DNA from: CAXDRM01 sp963991775
GTDB lineage: Bacteria; Pseudomonadota; Alphaproteobacteria; Rickettsiales; JABIRX01
Assembly: GCA_963991775.1 (NCBI GenBank)
Contig: CAXDRM010000034.1
Location: forward strand, 1 to 12,967
Direction: 5' to 3'
DNA length: 12,967 bases
Shown here: piece after piece, positions 1 through 6,208 of the stretch
How the letters are laid out: each line of letters begins with the position of its first letter
How positions within the stretch are numbered: position 1 is the stretch's first letter
The notes under the pieces: model-generated
What the model was told of the DNA's origin: nothing
Databases searched by the model: none
The model's input: the letters and a program-made list of their open reading frames with translations, nothing else
Translations under genes and position numbers: made by a program

Positions 1-1
1 T

Positions 2-23
2 ATTTGCTTAAAATTTAGCAAAT
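2..23. repeat. Small perfect inverted repeat at the left edge
   Basis: ATTTGCT at 2-8 is the exact reverse complement of AGCAAAT at 17-23, with an 8-base A/T loop. It may be the terminator hairpin of a gene outside the window, but no clean T run follows it on either visible side. It is recorded as a structure only. Confidence 0.3.
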
Positions 24-50
24 CTGCTATAAATTATTACTAATATCTGT

Positions 51-79
51 TTGACGATAATTATAATATAATTTATACT
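51..79 (+). promoter_or_regulatory. Candidate sigma70-type promoter for the 61-residue gene
   Basis: TTGACG at 51-56 and TATACT at 74-79 are separated by exactly 17 bases. This is close to the sigma70 consensus and would start transcription near 86, about 34 bases before the ATG at 120. Nothing else in positions 1-119 looks functional apart from the small inverted repeat at 2-23. Confidence 0.55.
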
Positions 80-119
80 TACAGAAAGTCGGGCTGTTAA
101 ATTAATATATTAAGTAATT

Positions 120-305
120 ATGAATAGATCAGATAATTGGAAAGATTATGCTAACAAACAAGATTTATCTTATTTGAAAAGAGACTTACTTGCAGAGATT
201 AAACTTTCTGAAATTAAGGTAAGAAACGAAATTAATGAAAAGCTAAATAATATCATTTTTGCTTTAATGATATCAGCTTCTATATTGGTTTTACTATTTT
301 TGTAG
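120..305 (+). CDS. Small coiled-coil protein with C-terminal membrane anchor
   Basis: This 61-residue protein is not a member of a named family that I can identify with certainty. Residues 1-14 are polar. Residues about 15-43 are charged and helical with spaced Leu/Ile (LSYLKRDLLAEIKLSEIKV), which suggests a coiled coil. Residues 44-61 (IIFALMISASILVLLFL) form one hydrophobic segment reaching the C-terminus, so it could be tail-anchored with the coil in the cytoplasm. The layout resembles short bacterial coiled-coil plus membrane-helix proteins related to DUF1640 or XhlA, which is an inference from pattern. A good promoter lies upstream, but the ribosome-binding site is weak. The gene sits 107 bases before an AbiE toxin-antitoxin pair in the same direction; that pair appears to have its own promoter, so a functional link is unproven. 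Confidence 0.55.
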   Translation: MNRSDNWKDYANKQDLSYLKRDLLAEIKLSEIKVRNEINEKLNNIIFALMISASILVLLFL

Positions 306-362
306 TCCATAACCAAATTGACAATCGGCTAAATAACTTTCTTGGCAAGTCAACTAATATTG

Positions 363-391
363 TTGAAAAAGTTTATATTATTTCTTATAAT
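363..391 (+). promoter_or_regulatory. Strong candidate promoter of the abiE operon
   Basis: TTGAAA at 363-368 and a perfect TATAAT at 386-391 are separated by 17 bases. Transcription would start near 397-399, leaving only about 15 bases before the antitoxin ATG at 413, where no Shine-Dalgarno sequence is visible. The transcript would therefore be almost leaderless. Confidence 0.7.
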
Positions 392-392
392 G

Positions 393-405
393 GTACTATA
401 AGTAC
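393..405. promoter_or_regulatory. Palindrome over the abiE start site, candidate autoregulatory operator
   Basis: GTACT at 393-397 and AGTAC at 401-405 form a perfect inverted repeat with a 3-base ATA spacer. It begins two bases after the -10 box and spans the predicted transcription start. AbiEi antitoxins in other systems repress their own operon by binding inverted repeats in the promoter, so this is the obvious operator candidate. The arms are short and binding is inferred. Confidence 0.45.
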
Positions 406-412
406 TAATAAT

Positions 413-1180
413 ATGTCTAAAATAAACCGCTTATTAAGTAATACGCCAGCAGAGATAGTTTTGACAACAGCTTGGCTAGTAAAGCAGGGATATAGTTTTG
501 ACCTGATTTCAAGATATAAAAAAAGTCGATGGTTGGAATCTGTGGGGTACGGAGCTGTTAAACGTTGTAATGATAAAATTAATTATATGGGTGGCTTATA
601 TGCTCTGCAGGAACAATCTGGTTTAAAGATTCATGTGGGGGGGCGTACTGCTCTAGCTTTGCAAGATAGCGGGCAATATTTGGATATGGCTAACAGCAAG
701 GTAAATCTGTTTGGTTCTCAGCAAGATAAATTGCCTAGCTGGTTTAAACATTATGATTGGCAGGTAAACTTTAATTATTACCAAACTATATTTCTCCCTG
801 CTGATTTGGCTTTAACAAATTTTGATGAAAAAGCATTTTCTATAAAAATTTCATCAAGAGAGCGTGCAATAATGGAATGTTTTTATCTAGCACCTCAACA
901 TCAAGAATTATTCGAGTGTTATGAATTAATGGAAGGGTTATATAATTTAAGACCAAAAATTGTTCAGCAGTTATTAGAGCAATGTAATTCTGTTAAGGTG
1001 AAAAGATTGTTTTTATATCTAGCAGAAAAATTTTATCATCCCTGGTTTGAATTTTTAGATTTGTCTAAAGTTAATTTGGGTACTGGTAAAAGAAGTATAG
1101 CGCCAAAAGGAGTTTATATAGATAAATATAAAATTGTGGTGCCAAAAGAATTTACAATAAATGCACAACCAGAATTATAA
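413..1180 (+). CDS. abiEi: AbiEi-family antitoxin (type IV toxin-antitoxin system)
   Basis: This 255-residue protein is the antitoxin and likely autorepressor of an AbiE system. Residues about 10-60 form a winged-helix-like N-terminal region: WLVKQGYSFDLISRYKKSRW is followed by LESVGYGAVKR, the 'single-helix then surface loop' pattern of AbiEi N-terminal domains. The family signature continues with GGLYALQEQSGLKIHVGGRT near 60-79 and an LPSWF motif at 107-111. Residues about 140-245 would be the C-terminal antitoxin domain, with the conserved-type segment SSRERAIMECFYL at 147-159. The gene overlaps the toxin gene by 20 bases, which is typical of translational coupling in these pairs. In the family the antitoxin does not bind the toxin; it counters its effect and represses transcription. 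A palindrome at the predicted start site fits that role. The gene looks intact. Confidence 0.88.
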   Translation: MSKINRLLSNTPAEIVLTTAWLVKQGYSFDLISRYKKSRWLESVGYGAVKRCNDKINYMGGLYALQEQSGLKIHVGGRTALALQDSGQYLDMANSKVNLFGSQQDKLPSWFKHYDWQVNFNYYQTIFLPADLALTNFDEKAFSIKISSRERAIMECFYLAPQHQELFECYELMEGLYNLRPKIVQQLLEQCNSVKVKRLFLYLAEKFYHPWFEFLDLSKVNLGTGKRSIAPKGVYIDKYKIVVPKEFTINAQPEL

Positions 1181-2063
1181 AAATCAAGTACGTCTCTTGT
1201 TAGATGTTATTCCATATGTTGCAAAAGAAGAATGTTTTGCTTTACATGGAGGAACAGCTATCAATTTGTTTCTTCTTGATATGCCACGTCTATCAGTGGA
1301 TATTGATTTAACTTATATTGAATTAGAGAGCCGTGCTGTGACATTGCAGAAAATTTCTGATGCTTTAAAAAGAATAAAGTTAGACTTAGAACAAAACTTT
1401 GCTGCAATTATAGTTCAACATAAAATAGAAATAGGCAAACTGCTTATTAGTCACCGTAATAGTAATATTAAATTAGAAGTTAATTTAGTTAATAGAGGAG
1501 TTATTTCTAGTCCTATGAAAATGATTGTATCTAAAACTGTACAAGATTTATATGGTGTATCTGCTGTAATGAATGTTATGCCTAAAGGTCAATTATATGG
1601 TGGTAAAATTTGTGCAGCATTAGATCGCCAACATCCACGTGATTTATTTGATGTGAAATATTTGCTTGAAGAGGGTGAAGTTTTGTCGGATGAAATTCGT
1701 AAAGGATTTCTTTTTAATTTACTCAGTTGCGATAGGCCGATTTATGAGATGCTGAATCCTAATTTACAGAATCAACAACAGGCGATGGACAAACAATTCC
1801 AAGGTATGACAGCAGAGATCTTCACTTATAAAGATTTTGAAGAAACCAGATTAAAATTGGTGAAACTTATTCAATCTAGTCTAACTCAAGAAGATAAGCA
1901 GTTTTTATTAAGTTTTGAAAATTGTAAGCCGAATTGGCTCATATATAATTTTGTACAATTTCCATCTATACAGTGGAAACTAAAAAATCTAAATTTTTTA
2001 AAAGAGACAAATCCAGTCAAGCATTTAGATCATTACAAAAAGCTAGAAATGATCTTGAATTAG
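1161..2063 (+). CDS. abiEii: AbiEii/AbiGii-family nucleotidyltransferase toxin
   Basis: This 300-residue protein is the toxin of the AbiE pair, a DNA-polymerase-beta-like nucleotidyltransferase. The core motif is present: HGGTA at 29-33, followed by RLSVDIDLTY at 43-52, where D47 and D49 would be the metal-binding acidic residues. A third strand, IKLEVNLVNRG, lies at 103-113 (E106, N108). The family motif YGGKICAALDRQHPRDLFDV at 146-165 contains K149, R160, D161 and D164. All landmarks of an active enzyme are visible and the length is normal, so the gene appears functional. Known AbiEii-type toxins are bacteriostatic; MenT relatives add nucleotides to tRNA, but the substrate here is unknown. 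The start at 1161 lies inside the antitoxin gene with no strong ribosome-binding site, so translation probably depends on coupling. A downstream hairpin terminator closes the operon. Confidence 0.88.
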   Translation: MHNQNYKNQVRLLLDVIPYVAKEECFALHGGTAINLFLLDMPRLSVDIDLTYIELESRAVTLQKISDALKRIKLDLEQNFAAIIVQHKIEIGKLLISHRNSNIKLEVNLVNRGVISSPMKMIVSKTVQDLYGVSAVMNVMPKGQLYGGKICAALDRQHPRDLFDVKYLLEEGEVLSDEIRKGFLFNLLSCDRPIYEMLNPNLQNQQQAMDKQFQGMTAEIFTYKDFEETRLKLVKLIQSSLTQEDKQFLLSFENCKPNWLIYNFVQFPSIQWKLKNLNFLKETNPVKHLDHYKKLEMILN

Positions 2064-2089
2064 TGGTTAATAGGCTAGCAAAATTTTAA

Positions 2090-2122
2090 TCGGCTACGAT
2101 TCGGCTACTAATTGGCTATTTT
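2090..2122. repeat. Degenerate 11-base tandem repeat, three units, after abiEii
   Basis: Three adjacent 11-base units read TCGGCTACGAT, TCGGCTACTAA and TTGGCTATTTT. All share the core T(C/T)GGCTA. A fourth GGCTA lies at 2073-2077, out of phase. The first unit sits within the 9-base word AATCGGCTA (2088-2096), which also occurs at 323-331 before the abiE promoter. No function is evident. Confidence 0.5.
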
Positions 2123-2140
2123 TTATATAAATATATCCAC

Positions 2141-2166
2141 TTGCTCTTAAACAGAGGCAATCTTTT
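2141..2166 (+). terminator. Candidate Rho-independent terminator of the abiE operon
   Basis: TTGCTCT at 2141-2147 pairs with AGA-GGCAA at 2153-2160 (7 base pairs, one bulged G, loop TAAAC) and is followed by TCTTTT at 2161-2166. The T run lies on the plus-strand side, so it suits transcription coming from abiEii. It runs into the stop codon of the convergent bioD gene. On the minus strand the hairpin lacks a proper T run. Confidence 0.5.
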
Positions 2167-2809
2167 ATATTTTAGCTAAAAAATCTGTAAAGCTAGAGCA
2201 AGGCACGTCAGTGAATTTTTGTAAAGAATTAAGATTCTGAGCAAAAGAAGTCTCATCTCCACATATATTATTTACTAATAAAGTAATATTTTCTAAGCCA
2301 TGGGCTTTTAATGTTTCAAGAGCAGTCAGACTATGACTACGCATGCCTAAATAATTATCTGCTATAAGCAATATAGGAATATCTAAAATTTTAAGTAAGT
2401 CTAAAATTAAATGCTGCTCATCAAGCGGTACCATAATACCACCAGCTCCTTCAATTAAAGCATAATCAGCATCAGTAGCAGCTAAAAAATCTGTGCAATA
2501 TCTACTAAGCTTGGCAAAATCTAAATAAGGTTTTTGTTCAATTAAAGCAGCGCTATCTGGTGATAAGGCAGGTTCAAAGTGAAAAGGTGAGATTTTTTGG
2601 ATGTTGGTTTTACTAGGCTCAATATCCAAAGCCTGCAAAATTAAAGCACTATCAGAAGCGCTATAATCAGCATTAAAATCTAAGCCAGTAATTACCGGTT
2701 TTAATGCTTTAACTTGTTGTTGCTTAGCACGTAATTTGTGGATTAATTGACACATAAAATAGGTTTTTCCTATTTCTGTGCCGGTGGCAGTGATGAAAAA
2801 TTTTTTCAT
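2165..2809 (-). CDS. bioD: Dethiobiotin synthetase
   Basis: This 214-residue protein is BioD, the cytoplasmic ATP-dependent enzyme that closes the ureido ring of 7,8-diaminopelargonate with CO2 to give dethiobiotin, the penultimate step of biotin synthesis. The P-loop is TGTEIGKT at 9-16, shorter than the common GTDTxVGKT form but in the right place after the first strand. The substrate-binding Lys lies in ALKPVITG (K37), the Asp of the SDSALIL segment is at 53, and the EGAGG switch is at 120-124 followed by VPL. LLVNN at 177-181 fits the nucleotide-base-binding region. The length is usual for the family. The start codon overlaps the rlpA stop as ATGA, indicating translational coupling. No other biotin gene is in the window, so the gene is separated from any bio operon. 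Confidence 0.9.
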   Translation of the reverse strand: MKKFFITATGTEIGKTYFMCQLIHKLRAKQQQVKALKPVITGLDFNADYSASDSALILQALDIEPSKTNIQKISPFHFEPALSPDSAALIEQKPYLDFAKLSRYCTDFLAATDADYALIEGAGGIMVPLDEQHLILDLLKILDIPILLIADNYLGMRSHSLTALETLKAHGLENITLLVNNICGDETSFAQNLNSLQKFTDVPCSSFTDFLAKI

Positions 2810-3333
2810 CTTAATTGATAATTAGCCTCTGCTTCATTGTGAGCGGTTGCAACAGAGAGCATTTCTTTACCAAATAATTTACGGTGTAATTTATTGGTTT
2901 CATATTCGTTAAAGATCACTTGCACTGTGGCAGTTCCTTGACTATAAAAACCTAATTTTTTCGCAGCTTTTTCTGATAAATCAATGATACGATCTTTTAA
3001 AAAAGGACCACGATCATTAATTTTTATAGTTAAGCTTTTACCATTTTCTAGATTAGTAACATCAACAATCGAAGGTAATGGTAAAGTAGGATGAGCAGCA
3101 GTTAAATCAGTTTTTCTAAAAATTTCACCATTAGCAGTTTTTTTGCGGTGAAACTTATCGCCATACCAAGAAGCTTGGCCAATCTCATTATATTCATTAT
3201 CAATCTCTGGATAATACCATTTACCCAATACTTCATACGGATTACCAACTTTAAAATGACCGCGATATTTACCCGCTTCAGCATTTGCAAAAGTTAAAAT
3301 TAATAAAAATGAGAATGCTAATAGTCTGATCAT
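2806..3333 (-). CDS. rlpA: RlpA-like septal-ring lytic transglycosylase without SPOR domain
   Basis: This 175-residue protein is a double-psi beta-barrel (DPBB) enzyme of the RlpA family, which in Pseudomonas cleaves glycan strands lacking stem peptides and helps daughter cells separate. Residues 1-20 are a signal peptide (hydrophobic LLAFSFLLILTFANA, cleavage probably after Ala18 or Ala20). There is no lipobox cysteine, unlike many RlpA proteins. The barrel spans about 50-142 with GQASWYG at 52-58, TANGE, AAHPTLPLPS and KINDRGPF. E70, H81 and D107 have the same spacing (11 and 26 residues) as catalytic E120, H131 and D157 of Pseudomonas RlpA, so the enzyme looks active. The C-terminal SPOR domain that targets RlpA to denuded septal glycan is absent. 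A strong Shine-Dalgarno sequence supports this start. The gene is followed directly by bioD. Confidence 0.88.
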   Translation of the reverse strand: MIRLLAFSFLLILTFANAEAGKYRGHFKVGNPYEVLGKWYYPEIDNEYNEIGQASWYGDKFHRKKTANGEIFRKTDLTAAHPTLPLPSIVDVTNLENGKSLTIKINDRGPFLKDRIIDLSEKAAKKLGFYSQGTATVQVIFNEYETNKLHRKLFGKEMLSVATAHNEAEANYQLR

Positions 3334-3340
3334 AGTTTGT

Positions 3341-3345
3341 CCTCC
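3341..3345 (-). promoter_or_regulatory. Strong ribosome-binding site of rlpA
   Basis: The minus strand reads GGAGG seven bases before the ATG. This is the best Shine-Dalgarno sequence in the window, where many genes have weak or no visible sites, and it fixes the rlpA start at 3333. Confidence 0.75.
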
Positions 3346-3383
3346 AATGGTTATATCAAAATTTATGTCCCAAAATTATCTAG

Positions 3384-3445
3384 CTGGGTTCCTAAGTAAT
3401 GTCGAACAAAGTGAGAAATTGTAGCGAAGGGCCCACCAGTTTTTT
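3384..3445. repeat. Imperfect palindrome filling the mltB-rlpA gap
   Basis: CTGG-G..CC at 3384-3392 can pair with GG..C-CCAG at 3429-3439 across a long loop containing GTGAG and GCGAAG words. Six T residues follow on the plus strand at 3440-3445. The 110-base gap also has more G+C-rich words (AGCGAAGGGCCCACC) than other gaps nearby. As a terminator it would face the wrong way for mltB, so it may instead be part of an intergenic repeat. Confidence 0.3.
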
Positions 3446-4400
3446 ATTGAGACAATTTGTTTGCAAATAATCCTACAGTCAATGCAAAATAATTTGAATT
3501 ATTCCATTCTTTGATAACATGAAAATTTTTAAATACTACAAAATATCTTGTGTCATATGAGATAAGATTTACCGGTTGCTCAAGCTGATATTTGGTAAAG
3601 CTTTGCGCTATAGTTGGTTTAACTGATTTTGTTGCTAGTAAATCTTTTAGTAAAAAATTTTTTTCTGTAGAGATTTTTTTTAACTGAGTATTTGCTTCAA
3701 GTTCAAAGCCCCAAGGTAAGTTATAATCCCAACCAATTTGCTGCAAATAATTAGCACTAGAGCTTAAACTATCTAAGGAGTTGCCCCAAATATCAGGGTG
3801 CTCAGCGCCCGAATATGGCACTGCATAATCTAAATAAGTAGTAGGTAAAAATTGACATTGACCGCTAGCACCAGCCCAAGAGCCTAGCCATTTATCTGCA
3901 GTAAAATTATTTTGCTGGATAATTTTTAATGCAGCAAAAAATTGTGTTTCAAATAATTTTCTGCGCCGCCCCTCATAAGCTAAATTTGCATGGGCATTAA
4001 GTACCGGGAAATTACCCATGCTCTTGCCAAAGCTACTTTCAATGGCCCAAAGCGCTACCAGATATTCAGGCGCTATTTGGTATTTTTTGCTGATTTTAGC
4101 TAAAGGTTTTTTATGCTTTTTTAATTTTTGCCGTGCTTGCCTAGTACGCAAATCATTAACCGCATTTTGATAATATTCGTTAAAACTTTGTTTACGGAAT
4201 TGTTTACGATCTTCTCTGATATATTTTTCAGAAAACTCTAAACTAGCAAAATTACTATCTAAAAAGTCACGCTCAAAACCTTGATCTAAAGCCTTAGCAT
4301 AAAGCTTTGTAGCATATTTATTAAAGCCTGCTTCATTTTGTAATTGCCCAGCGCAAGAGCTAACTAATAGACAAAAAATTATTAAATATCGGCGTAGCAT
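3444..4400 (-). CDS. MltB-family lytic murein transglycosylase, lipoprotein
   Basis: This 318-residue protein belongs to the MltB-like (SLT_2) lytic transglycosylases, which cleave the MurNAc-GlcNAc bond of peptidoglycan to form 1,6-anhydro-MurNAc ends. Residues 1-16 are a lipoprotein signal ending in VSSC, with Cys16 the lipidated residue, so it should sit in the outer membrane facing the periplasm. The catalytic Glu is E121 in ALWAIESSFGK (116-126). Family motifs follow in order: GSWAGASGQCQFLPTTY at 173-189, which is normally GAMGQTQFIPSSY, and DIWGNSLDSLSSSANYLQQI at 203-222. The C-terminal half (about 240-318) ends with a segment (NNSNYFALTVGLFANKL) typical of the family. It overlaps the end of ilvD by 19 bases, and AAAGGTGAG upstream serves as ribosome-binding site, so the two are cotranscribed. 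Confidence 0.88.
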   Translation of the reverse strand: MLRRYLIIFCLLVSSCAGQLQNEAGFNKYATKLYAKALDQGFERDFLDSNFASLEFSEKYIREDRKQFRKQSFNEYYQNAVNDLRTRQARQKLKKHKKPLAKISKKYQIAPEYLVALWAIESSFGKSMGNFPVLNAHANLAYEGRRRKLFETQFFAALKIIQQNNFTADKWLGSWAGASGQCQFLPTTYLDYAVPYSGAEHPDIWGNSLDSLSSSANYLQQIGWDYNLPWGFELEANTQLKKISTEKNFLLKDLLATKSVKPTIAQSFTKYQLEQPVNLISYDTRYFVVFKNFHVIKEWNNSNYFALTVGLFANKLSQ

Positions 4401-6100
4401 TTTTTCTCACCTTTACCACCTGGATGAGTTACCGCACCATTAACTGCATTTCCAACATTTTGGGCAAAACGCCATAGAGTTCCACTACCAAAATCAGTTT
4501 CTTTGGCTTGCCAAGATTTTTTGCGTGCTGCTAACTCAGCTTCAGTTAACGCAACAGAAAGTTCGCCAGTTTCTGCATTAATAGTGATTTGATCGCCATC
4601 TTTAAGTAGTGCAATTGGTCCACCAATTTGTGCCTCAGGACCAACATGACCAATGCAAAAGCCACGCGTTCCTCCAGAAAATCTACCATCAGTAATTAAC
4701 GCAACTTTCTCACCCATACCTTGACCATAAAGCGCGGCAGTGGTAGCTAGCATTTCACGCATACCTGGGCCACCTTTTGGACCTTCATAACGAATAACAA
4801 TAACATCACCTTCTTGATATTGATGATTTTCAACAGCACGGAACGCATCTTCTTCACATTCAAAAACGCGTGCTGGGCCAGTATGTACTAAATTTTTAAG
4901 ACCAGCTATTTTTACAATAGCACCATCTGGCGCTAAATTACCTTTTAAAGTAACCACTCCACCTGTAGGGCTGATTGGTTTATCAGCTGGATAAATAATT
5001 TTTTGCTCGGTCGGAAATTTAACTCTTTCTAAATTTTCTGCTAAGGTTTTCCCAGTAACGGTCAAGCAATCACCGTGTAAATAGCCATGTTCATAAAGAG
5101 TTTTAATGGCGATTTGTACACCACCAACTTCATGTAGATCTTTAGCAACATATTGTCCTCCTGGTTTAAGATCGGCAATATAAGGGGTGCGTTTGAAGAT
5201 TTCTCCAACAGCAAATAAATCAAAATCAATACCGCATTCATGGGCAATGGCTGGCAAATGTAGGGCAGCATTAGTAGAGCCTCCAGTAGCTGCTACAATG
5301 GCAGCAGCATTTTCGAGTGATTTTCTGGTGATGATATCACGAGGTCTGATATTATTGGCAATTAAATCCATAACGATTTTTCCTGATTCATAAGCATATT
5401 CATCACGCGATTCATATGGTGCTGGCGCTCCAGCTGAACCTGGTATCGCAATACCCATAGCTTCACTAACACAAGCCATAGTATTGGCAGTAAATTGTCC
5501 ACCGCATGAGCCAGCAGAAGGGCAGGCTACAGTCTCTAATTTAGTAAGCTCAGCTTCGCTCATTTTACCGCTAGCATGTTTACCAACTCCTTCAAATACA
5601 TCAATTACTGTTACATCTTCGCCTTTGAATTTTCCTGGTAAGATTGTACCGCCATACATAAAAACAGAAGGAATATTAAGGCGGGCCATAGCCATCATTA
5701 AGCCTGGTAAGGATTTGTCGCAGCCAGCAATTCCAACTAGCGCATCATAGCAATGTCCTCTTACGGTAAGCTCAACTGAATCGGCAATTACTTCACGCGA
5801 AATAAGTGAAGATTTCATGCCTTCATGACCCATAGCAATACCGTCAGTAACTGTAATGGTACAAAATTCTCTAGGGGTACCACCAGCAGTTTCTACACCT
5901 TTTTTAGCAACTTCAGCCTGTCTTTTTAAAGCGATATTACAAGGTGCTGCTTCATTCCAGGTGCTTACTACACCAACAAAAGGTTTCGCGATATCTGCTT
6001 CACTAAGACCCATAGCATAATAGTAAGAGCGTTGTGGCGATTTTTCTACACCCATTGAAACATGGCGTGAAGGTAATTTGGTTTTATCAATTTTACTCAT
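4382..6100 (-). CDS. ilvD: Dihydroxy-acid dehydratase
   Basis: This 572-residue cytoplasmic iron-sulfur enzyme dehydrates 2,3-dihydroxy-3-methylbutanoate or its pentanoate homologue to the 2-keto acid precursors of valine, leucine and isoleucine. The three conserved cluster cysteines are C54 (NEAAPCN), C127 (GIAGCDKSLPG) and C199 (PSAGSCGGQFTANTM). D86 in TVTDGIAMGHEGMKSS and D128/K129 next to C127 match the Mg-binding and carbamylated-lysine positions. The C-terminal signature ITDGRFSGGTRGFCIGHVGP, which holds the catalytic Ser, is also intact. Length and conservation indicate an active enzyme; whether the cluster is [2Fe-2S] or [4Fe-4S] cannot be read from the sequence. It is the first gene of a minus-strand operon with the mltB-like gene and has a good upstream promoter. 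No other ilv or leu gene is present here. Confidence 0.95.
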   Translation of the reverse strand: MSKIDKTKLPSRHVSMGVEKSPQRSYYYAMGLSEADIAKPFVGVVSTWNEAAPCNIALKRQAEVAKKGVETAGGTPREFCTITVTDGIAMGHEGMKSSLISREVIADSVELTVRGHCYDALVGIAGCDKSLPGLMMAMARLNIPSVFMYGGTILPGKFKGEDVTVIDVFEGVGKHASGKMSEAELTKLETVACPSAGSCGGQFTANTMACVSEAMGIAIPGSAGAPAPYESRDEYAYESGKIVMDLIANNIRPRDIITRKSLENAAAIVAATGGSTNAALHLPAIAHECGIDFDLFAVGEIFKRTPYIADLKPGGQYVAKDLHEVGGVQIAIKTLYEHGYLHGDCLTVTGKTLAENLERVKFPTEQKIIYPADKPISPTGGVVTLKGNLAPDGAIVKIAGLKNLVHTGPARVFECEEDAFRAVENHQYQEGDVIVIRYEGPKGGPGMREMLATTAALYGQGMGEKVALITDGRFSGGTRGFCIGHVGPEAQIGGPIALLKDGDQITINAETGELSVALTEAELAARKKSWQAKETDFGSGTLWRFAQNVGNAVNGAVTHPGGKGEKKCYADI

Positions 6101-6131
6101 GAAAATTCTTTATAATTTTTTACGATTAAAC

Positions 6132-6160
6132 ATTGTAAGTTATGCAGTTTGATATTGCAA
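6132..6160 (-). promoter_or_regulatory. Candidate ilvD promoter
   Basis: On the minus strand TTGCAA (6160-6155) and TACAAT (6137-6132) are separated by 17 bases. Transcription would start near 6125, about 25 bases before the ilvD ATG. The -35 hexamer is self-complementary and sits inside the 8-base palindrome ATTGCAAT at 6154-6161. Confidence 0.5.
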
Positions 6161-6182
6161 TCATCATGATATTAGATAGAAT
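6155..6182 (+). promoter_or_regulatory. Candidate pepP promoter sharing its -35 with ilvD
   Basis: On the plus strand the same TTGCAA at 6155-6160 is followed after 16 bases by TAGAAT at 6177-6182, predicting a start near 6189, 20 bases before the aminopeptidase ATG. Another palindrome, ATCATGAT at 6163-6170, lies in the spacer and could be a regulator site. Confidence 0.4.
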
Positions 6183-6208
6183 CTGCTAGTAATTTTTTTA
6201 AAGGTTGT

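Noticed and set aside
318..323. Perfect -35 hexamer TTGACA between the small gene and abiEi
   Set aside because: No -10-like hexamer lies 15-19 bases downstream (positions 341-346 read CTTGGC). The TTGAAA/TATAAT pair at 363-391 is a far better promoter.
3102..3290. Minus-strand open frame of 62 codons inside rlpA
   Set aside because: It is an alternative frame of the conserved DPBB coding region with no independent support.
5187..5750. Plus-strand open frames inside ilvD (5187-5393 and 5484-5750)
   Set aside because: They lie antisense to a strongly conserved gene, encode no recognisable motifs, and have no ribosome-binding site or promoter.
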